DNA from: Aspidapion aeneum
Taxonomy: Eukaryota; Arthropoda; Insecta; Coleoptera; Brentidae
NCBI GenBank assembly: GCA_963576565.1
Contig: CAUYVT010000104.1
Location: 496,001-560,000 of the forward strand
Direction of reading: 5' to 3'
Length of the DNA: 64,000 nt
Shown piece by piece: positions 57,369 to 64,000 of the stretch; the stretch's first letter is position 1, and every line of letters starts with the position of its first letter. The notes beneath the pieces are model-generated. The model did no database searches. It was not told the DNA's origin and saw only the letters and a list, made by a program, of their open reading frames with translations. The translations under genes and the position numbers were made by a program.

Positions 57369-58159
57369 TCTTAATAATGTGGTATTTGTTTATATAGTGT
57401 TTGTTTAAATATTTTTAGCAGCAAACTCTAAGTATGTAATTTAAGTTAGCATATGTATAGGGTAAGACCTAATATAATTTATTGTAAAAATAAATATATA
57501 AACTTTTTTAATAATACTTATAAGTAGTACCTATAATGTTATTATAATATACCTACAATAATGTTAAATAGAACTTGTGAGTCTCCATCTATACCGTATT
57601 GAATTATGCATAACTGTATTCCTATGTAATACTTTTTTATAAGAGATAAATAAACCCAAGTATCCAGTACTAAAAATTACAAAGTAAACAAGCTATACCT
57701 AACATAGATTGTAAAGTAAAACAAAATTCTAATCTTTAACTAGCTAATATAGCAGAAGTATATAGTACTAAAAACTAAAATGAAACAAAGTAAAAATTCA
57801 ATAATTTGTACAAAAAAAAAACAAAATCTGTATGGCGGGCATGGTATGACTAAATTGACATTTGTTAAAGTATTATAACCGCTTATCAAGTAGCCGACTG
57901 TTTCGGTTTAAATTCCGCAAGCGTAGGATAGTGAGTAGCACTACAGCTCAATATTTATACGAATTGTCAAGTAAAAAATAAACAGGTAAGTTGTCAATTC
58001 AGAACCTTTAAAAGGTTATATTAAGTAGCACAAGATGTGTCACATAAAAATTACTGTCTGTTAAGCAATATTCTGTGATACATCCAAAAACTTACCAGCT
58101 TTTTTTCTTATGTAGAGTTACATGTTAAAATGCGCCAGAAGCCCCCTTACTAATCTACT

Positions 58160-58165
58160 GACAGG
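58160..58165 (+). other. 6-bp target site duplication, right (GACAGG)
   Basis: Immediately follows the last base of the palindrome (58,159) and is identical to 37,941-37,946. Confidence 0.85.
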
Positions 58166-58457
58166 ACGCTGGAAACTTCTCTTCAAATGTATCCCGAACG
58201 AAGACAACCGTATATGGCTATATTTCTAAAGTTGAAAAGGAACCTTGCTCAGTAATGCTCTATGGCGCGATGATTATTGATAATTTTTAATAATATCGAA
58301 TTTCTATTGAGTCTGTAATTTTCCTTTCTTTCTATAACTAGGCTTTGAAAGCCGTCAGCTGAATTATAATTTTTCCAAACCAGGCTTACTATATTTTTGA
58401 CTGTGTAAAATAATAAAAATACTGGAGTGCCTTGACCTGCCTCAGCAGGAAATCATA
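58166..58457 (+). other. Right half of the loop of the older element
   Basis: 292 bp, non-coding, no homology to the left half (37,671-37,940). Together they would have formed a ~570-bp loop between the outer arms before the insertion. Confidence 0.6.
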
Positions 58458-58920
58458 GCACACTAGAAATAAGTGAAAAAGTTGAATATCTCCTAAACCG
58501 CTCAATAAAACTATGATATATAATACATTAATTTGAAAAGAATTCAATGACAAATTCGAAAATTATTAAAGAATAGGCCATTCCATAAGAAAAAATGCAA
58601 CTTTATGCCATATCTCAAAAACTAAATGTGACAGTTAAAATTTAATTTAGCGGGTGAATTCCTCGTGACAAAGTCTATAAAATTGCAATTTACTCTAAAT
58701 AAAAATTTCGACTAATAACAAAGTTATAGACCCTCTTCCAAAATGCAGACTTTTCAAAAAGCCCCCGTAGCTCAAAGACGAGACAATATTTCAAAATGCG
58801 GTTTTTACTATAAGTCTTCTCTTGAAATTTGAGCCTCGCAATGCGTGGTCAGTTTTTCTCTGCCTCCCCTAGAAGTACCTTAAACCCCCTAAAAGTGCCC
58901 AATTTGGGACAACCTGTACT
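58458..58920 (-). repeat. Outer inverted repeat, right arm
   Basis: 463 bp, reverse complement of 37,207-37,670, ending CCAATTTGGGACAACCTGTACT. The match stops sharply at both ends. Confidence 0.85.
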
Positions 58921-60960
58921 TTCAGTACTTCGGCACATATATGAAAAGTGTTTAACTGTCACAATACTTTTTCGCACATGTGTTACAAACTACTTTCCCA
59001 CACATGTGCGGAAAAGCAGTTTCATTTGATTTACGCAAAATTAAACACCAATTTTTACCAAAATTAGTATAGTTCAACAGTGTCCGTGGGAAAAATAGCT
59101 CCATAACTCGACAGAAAGTAACTTTCTCACGCTCGTGTGAAATTTGTCACTTTCTTCTCTTGCTATGTAATAAATAAATAAATAAATGAAAAGGGCTTTA
59201 TATTCAGCGAAGTTAAGCACAAGCTTCTGTTAACTGAGCAATATACTAATTATCAAAAACTATTTATAAATTGATTCGTAATCCCGTGATTTTGTTTGTT
59301 ACGGTATGGCCAGCCCTTAAAAACGTTTTGTAAATAGAAAAAATTGTATGTCTTTAAATACCTTCTTATAATCATTTAACTTATATTAAACGACATTTTA
59401 TTTATTCAAAATATCTGAAAATAATGTGAAAATCCGGGTCACGTGATCTTAGTTAAATTTTCTCAATCGAATTGACTTGCCCCCGGTATATGGGGGTGGT
59501 GCTTCAGTCAGAAGGTTGATGGCTCTTGTCTAATTTGGTGTCCTGCAGCAAATATAAAATTGAGCACGCCTTTGTAAATCCTAATAGATCTCTTCTATAA
59601 CAAACTAGTTGAAACATTATTTCTGTTCATGTGCAAGATTTTTTTAAAATCTTCAAACGTATCTTGTTACATTTTTGATTTTCTATTGTACATTTCCAAA
59701 AAATACAAAAATCGAAACAATTTCACTACAGTTTTCTATAACACAACTAGGCTACTGAAATGCCAAACATTGTTTTGAAATATTTGTTGTGTTTTACCAT
59801 AACTTTTTTTTTATTTTTTGAATAAAATAAATTTGCAAAAAACTGCTAAGATACGTTTGTTAAAAATGCTTTAATACCCCTCAAAATTTCGACGCGTTCC
59901 GCTTTCTCGTTTTCTATTTCTATTGGAACAAAGATTTGGCCAAAAAATGCGATATCAGTGTTGTCAAATGGTAAGTTTTCGGTCGAAGTTTGTCCCCTTA
60001 AATTAAAAGGCTATAAACAATGGTTTTTTTTTAAATAAAATAAAAAATTAATGTGCCGTTTATTAAAGGTTTTAATAGACTATCTAGTTTGGTGGAATAT
60101 TGATAAAAACATCTTAAGGACAAACTTTTAAGTCTAAGTAAGTAAAGTTTAAATTAAAAATAACCTTTTTTTTCAAATCAGTAAATTTATTTTGGTTTGC
60201 CCATCATTATATTTTGTTCATTGTTGGTTCTTCGTAGAGCTTAATTAAAGACGAAACCTTGCCGCAAGTCTAATTGGTTTTTCTTTCTCATCCCTAAACT
60301 TAAGAAACTTTCAGACGGAAAATACAAGAAACGAATCACAATCAACAAAATGATGTTACCTTATATTTTTGTAGTTTCAGATTTCCCTTGTACCATGTAA
60401 TTTCAGCAGGTGGTCGTGATCCAGTCGACATACAAATAAATATATATCTTTTGGTGGCTACTAATGATTTGTTCATATTTTTAATGGTGACAGTCAGGGG
60501 TTTTACTAAAATTAAAATAGAATTATTATAATTATAGTCCAGTCATTATAGAATTTTCACTTGGTGTATTTGCAATTTTCACATATTGGCTTATTCAACG
60601 AAGAATTGCCTAATAATGAGTTACAATAGTCTTCGATGCGTGCGAGTCGATATAATGTTCACATTGAAATTCAAAAAAAAAATAGCTTTCGACCTTGGGG
60701 GGAGGGGGCTATCCCCTACTTCTTAAATTTTTTTTACAATTACATGGTTTCTCTACATTTTACGACAAAAATTTAAACAAAGGTTGAAGATAATAATATT
60801 TCCTACAAAAGTGTTTTTATTATTTTTTTCGTGAGATAAATCGTTTTCAAATTAAGAGGCCAAACATTTCCCCGCCATTTGTGATATTGCCCAATTTTTT
60901 TAGTGGGTTTTATCTTCGAATAAGCTTATTTTTGAGAAAATCTGTATTATCAAAAAATAA
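58921..60960. other. Intergenic, nothing recognised
   Basis: Contains an inverted pair CGCACATGTG...CACATGTGCG (58,974-59,012) and an (AAAT)n stretch near 59,168-59,190. The remainder is AT-rich without coding signal. Confidence 0.5.
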
Positions 60961-62265
60961 AGGCTAATTAATAGCCTATAAAATGAGATATCACTGAGAT
61001 GCCTTGGTGGTACCCTTGCTGAGATACTATTCCTGAAGTGCAGTACTCTTGTAGTTGTACAAGTAGACGTCATAAGAGAGGGAATAAATCGACCTCTGCC
61101 TTCCGTAGATTCCAGGGACTGTTTGACTCGGAGGGTTAGTACCTGTCTAGGGTACCTTTACCAGGGATACGGGAGAAGACCATACCGGCAAGAAAGACTT
61201 CGATACGGCGAACATAGCGTTGGTGGCAAACTTTCTTTTAGGGATAATATAAAAGAATAAACACTGCAACGTCTGACTCAGAGTGGCTGCAAACAGCGTC
61301 TGTCCCAGAATGGGCCGCTGAACAAAAACTCACTAACACGCCCGGCAAGCGTGGTATTTTAATACCATTACCCTCCAATATGAATGAATAAATGAAATCA
61401 TGGCGAATTTAAAAACGTAAGGAAATGGTGTCCAGGTGGGAAAGAAACACTCCGAATTCCACACCTCTATGGTCTGCCTCATGGAATCTGGGGAAGGCAA
61501 AAATTTGCTCATGAAGCATTCAAAAACAAGACAAAAATAAGTAAAACTAACCATAGTAACATATAATATTAGATCTATAGACACCGATGAAAAAATGTTA
61601 AAGAGGATATTATAAATGTCACACAGCTATTTTATACAGAATTATACCAAAAAAAAGGAAACCCTTGCGAGAAACCATTAGACAAACTTTAAACATAAAT
61701 AAAAACATAAATTCAGAGCTACAACCCGAAATAAGCAAAGCGGAAATAAAGAGAGCATTAAAGAAAATGAAAAATAACAAATCACCTGGAAAAGACGGAG
61801 TAACGGCAGAAAAGCTAAAGTACGGTTGTAAAACTGTAGTTAATACCCTCCATATTCTCCTCAATAAAATACTAAAAGAAAGAGTAATCCCAAACAACTG
61901 GAAATAATCAGCAACCATTTTTCTACACAAGAAAGGCGATAGAGTAGACTTAACAAACTATCGACCTGTAATACACCTCAATGTAATTTATAAGCTTTTC
62001 CCGAAAATATACAGATATACTAACAACAAAATTTAACTAATATCAATCAAAAGAACAAGCAAGCAGGTTTTAGTACAGGTGACCACATACTAACCTTGAA
62101 AAGCCTAATAGAGGGAGCCAACGAATTTAACATTCCACTGTATATTGCGTTTCTAGACTTGAGCACTGGGTAGTAAAAGCATCTTTGATTAGTAGCCTAA
62201 TAGATCACAGATACACATATTTATTAGCCGATAGTGAAGTAACCAAGCCAATCCGTAATATACGC

Positions 62266-62426
62266 TAAAGTTTCCAAATACCAAATTGCAAATAATGCAA
62301 GGACCTAAAACCATAAACAACAAATGAAATTAAAAAAAGAAAAATAAGAAAAAAGTTTTCTGTCCCGGCCAAAGACAGAAAACTTTTTTCTTATTTTTCT
62401 TTCTTTAATTTAACTTGTGTTTATGA
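62266..62426. repeat. Palindromic SINE-tail insertion in the LINE
   Basis: The tail of the 34.4-35.8 kb unit (CTTTTTTCTTATTTTTCTTTC..., GCAAATAATGCAAGGACCTAAAAC) appears here first reversed and then direct. The two arms of ~40 bp are perfect around CCCGGCCAAAG, which is the T-arm end of the tRNA-like part. Confidence 0.75.
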
Positions 62427-63210
62427 TCTTCTAAACTATTTAACCAGGTTCCAGAAGATGTTTTTAACAACTTAGATTGGGAAGAAACATCAGAATAAGC
62501 GGACAATACCCGAACCACCTAACATATGCTGACGATATCGCCTTAATATCAGATAATAAAGAGGAATCCATAAAAATGCTGAAAGAACCAGATACAGCAG
62601 CTTAAAATATAAGCTTGAGTATGAACTACACTAAAACTAAAATCTTAACAAGCACAGATGAAGAGTTCACGATAAGAATAAACCAGAAAAAAACCTAGAA
62701 CAAGTAGAGAAATATATATATCTGGGACAAATTATTAAACTTAAAAAAGAAAACCAAACAGCTAAAATCAATAGACGAGAAGATTGGCCTGTGTAGCATT
62801 CCGTAAATTAAGCTAATATTAAAAACTAAAAAATATACTCAGTACCTTAAATCGAAAGTGTATAACCTTTTTGTGCTCGCATATGGATACCACACTTGGG
62901 CGCTTACAAAATCAAATATGGATAAGATAAGAAAGATCAATGGAAAGACAAATGTTACATTAGGAGGAAAAAGGTAGCACAATTAAAATGGAAATTTGCC
63001 GGTCATAATATCAGACATAAAAAGGAACAATTACATTGTACACTGGAGACCTTGGGAAGATAAAAGAAGTAGGGGAAGACCTACAATGAGATAGGCGGAC
63101 GATTTGAATAAACATGCGGGGACTAGATGGATGAATAGGGCGACACACAGAGAAGAGCGGAAGATATTGGGGAGGCCTATGTCCAAAAATGGATCGAAGA
63201 AGGCTAAATA

Positions 63211-63229
63211 GATAGATAGATAGATAATA
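63211..63229 (+). repeat. (GATA)n tail of the LINE
   Basis: Four to five GATA units directly after the last RT ORF sequence, typical of LINEs that end in short tandem repeats instead of poly(A). Confidence 0.85.
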
Positions 63230-63235
63230 GTTTAC

Positions 63236-64000
63236 TTATAATCTAACTGTTTATAGATTTTTAGTTAATTTACTACTTATTATGATATTCGAACTTTGTC
63301 ATTTCTTATTATTTCAACCTTAAGTTGTATTTTTTAATTATAATAGGTCGATTAAGTAGGTTTATTTTAGCTAATGATTTAATTAATTTTATTTTACATG
63401 ATACTTATTACTCTATTCGCTTCGAGGCTTTCATGAACTTTTCGTGTTCATTCAAATTTGACTACAGGGATTGAAAGCCCTACTTTTAAGAACACAGTTC
63501 CACTTACTGGTCATCTGTCAAACTTATGCAAAATACAATATGGCGGCTGAAACATAAAAAACAAAAGAATTTTGGAAAATTCTCAATGATTTTTTTCACC
63601 GATTTTTTTAAAATTAACCGAGATTCAAGCAATATGCTGAAATTAATGATAGACGCAACACACTTGGTATAGATAGACATAAGACTCGCCCGAACATTTT
63701 TCAAAAGGGAACCACCACCCTAACCCTGGCAGAGGAGTGGTTTAAGCGGATACAATTTCCTTTTTAACGGTGTACATTAGTACCCTCTGACGGCAGTGGT
63801 GCACGTTCCATTAGCGTACGAAGAAAGAGGAACATTTTGAAAATATTTTTTTATTTTCTTTTTGTGGTATTTTTTATCCTTAGCAAAAATTTTTTCTCAA
63901 CAAATTTTTTTGTTAAAAGCCCATTGTATACAGTTAAATACTTATTGAGCTAGAACTATTTTTTTAAATATCCGCCTTGAAATAAAAATAAATATGTTTT
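63236..64000. other. Intergenic, nothing recognised
   Basis: AT-rich. The minus frame at 63,504 is not protein-like. The last 300 bp have the flavour of the satellite-type repeats in the 5-6 kb region (TTTCCTTTTTAACGGTGTACAT), perhaps a distant unit. Confidence 0.4.

Larger units (their letters stand above)
37947..58159. mobile_element. 20.2-kb palindromic Polinton-like element with two polB genes
   Basis: Left arm 37,947-47,740 (9,794 bp) and right arm 48,180-58,159 (9,980 bp) are reverse complements with few mismatches. The length difference is largely the 225-bp segment missing from the left polB gene, offset by smaller indels. Ends are 5'-AGTAGATTAGTAAGGGGGC and its complement, flanked by the 6-bp duplication GACAGG. 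Polintons/Mavericks are known for 6-bp duplications, AG termini, 15-20 kb size and a protein-primed family-B polymerase; those features are met. Their other usual genes (RVE integrase, FtsK-HerA ATPase, cysteine protease, capsids) are not recognisable. Alternatives are a PolB-bearing element of a different class or an inverted dimer formed before integration. Confidence 0.75.
48180..58159. repeat. Right arm of the giant palindrome
   Basis: Mirror of 37,947-47,740. It includes the ~280-bp minisatellite (~49,015-49,740), short minisatellite (~50,980-51,090), 30-bp palindrome (51,852-51,881), polB copy and 3' flank (57,369-58,159). It retains the 225-bp polB segment missing on the left. Confidence 0.9.
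61000..63235 (+). pseudogene. LINE of a second family, internally deleted, with (GATA)n tail
   Basis: A GC-richer leader (61,000-61,560) looks like a LINE 5' region. A start of an endonuclease-type ORF appears near 61,500-61,600, but the endonuclease body is missing and RT follows: KAEIKRALKKMKNNKSPGKDGV (open frame 61,665-61,907), a TAA, then LHKKGDRVDLTNYRPV, a motif A region (YIAFLDLSTG) with the motif aspartate, and TYADDIALISDNKE near 62,525 with an intact YADD box. The 3' part ends in GEAYVQKWIEEG-type sequence, then GATAGATAGATAGATA (63,211-63,229). Many stops and frameshifts. The SINE-tail palindrome at 62,266-62,426 interrupts it. Confidence 0.8.

Noticed and set aside
37947..58159. 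Palindrome as an assembly fold-back artefact
   Set aside because: The arms differ by substitutions and many private indels, there is a 439-bp unique centre, and both outer edges carry a matching 6-bp direct repeat. An artefact would not create these. Long-read confirmation would still be decisive.
37186..58990. TTTTTTCGCACATGTGTGACAA at 37,186 and 58,967 as target duplication of the outer element
   Set aside because: The right copy is ~47 bp away from the end of the inverted repeat and the motif itself contains a common palindromic word, so adjacency fails.

Overview
This is an AT-rich, gene-poor window from an animal nuclear genome, almost certainly an insect. The organism is inferred from the kinds of transposable element present; the species cannot be named from sequence alone. 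I find no intact host gene, rRNA, functional tRNA or CRISPR array. Essentially every protein signal belongs to a decayed mobile element. The rest is layered repeats, satellites and inverted repeats that can be ordered in time because they interrupt one another.

Layout. From 1 to 8.9 kb is a mosaic of dispersed repeats, including an inverted-repeat element (4.4-6.9 kb) whose interior is a ~183-bp satellite organised as a trimer. From 8.9 to 15.5 kb there is a (TA)n-centred palindrome and then a decayed Gypsy-type, errantivirus-like retroelement on the minus strand (gag, protease, RT, RNase H, env remnant; integrase missing), bounded by ~0.6-kb direct repeats that look like LTRs. The same flanks joined by a single such repeat recur at 23.4-24.8 kb. 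From 15.5 to 22.2 kb lie three copies of an element built of ~141-bp tandem units plus a conserved 3' module. The 19.0-23.0 kb segment is an inverted duplicate of 27.8-29.6 kb, which serves as the empty site for the third copy. From 30.2 to 34.4 kb two copies of one LINE sit in opposite orientation; the plus-strand copy is broken by a TA-flanked MITE and a fold-back element. From 34.4 to 35.8 kb are tandem units carrying a tRNA-like cloverleaf. At 36.1 kb there is another LINE 3' fragment, and at 61.0-63.2 kb a third LINE family with a (GATA)n tail.

The centrepiece is 37,947-58,159: a 20.2-kb, almost perfect palindrome made of two ~9.8-10.0-kb arms around a 439-bp unique spacer. It is flanked by a perfect 6-bp direct repeat (GACAGG), begins AGTAGATTAG and ends with its complement. 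Each arm carries one family-B DNA polymerase gene pointing outward, with a zinc finger and an HNH/endonuclease VII-like insert, plus ~5.5 kb without recognisable genes. The 6-bp duplication, AG terminus, size and polymerase suggest a Polinton/Maverick-type element. No integrase, ATPase, protease-capsid module or second gene is recognisable, and nearly the entire element is terminal inverted repeat. Both polymerase copies are broken, partly by a stop they share and partly by private lesions. It sits inside the loop of an older fold-back element with 464-bp arms.

In functional terms nothing here looks able to make a full product. The genes are read as a record of nested insertions: older satellites and fold-backs, then LTR and LINE insertions, then the palindromic polymerase element.
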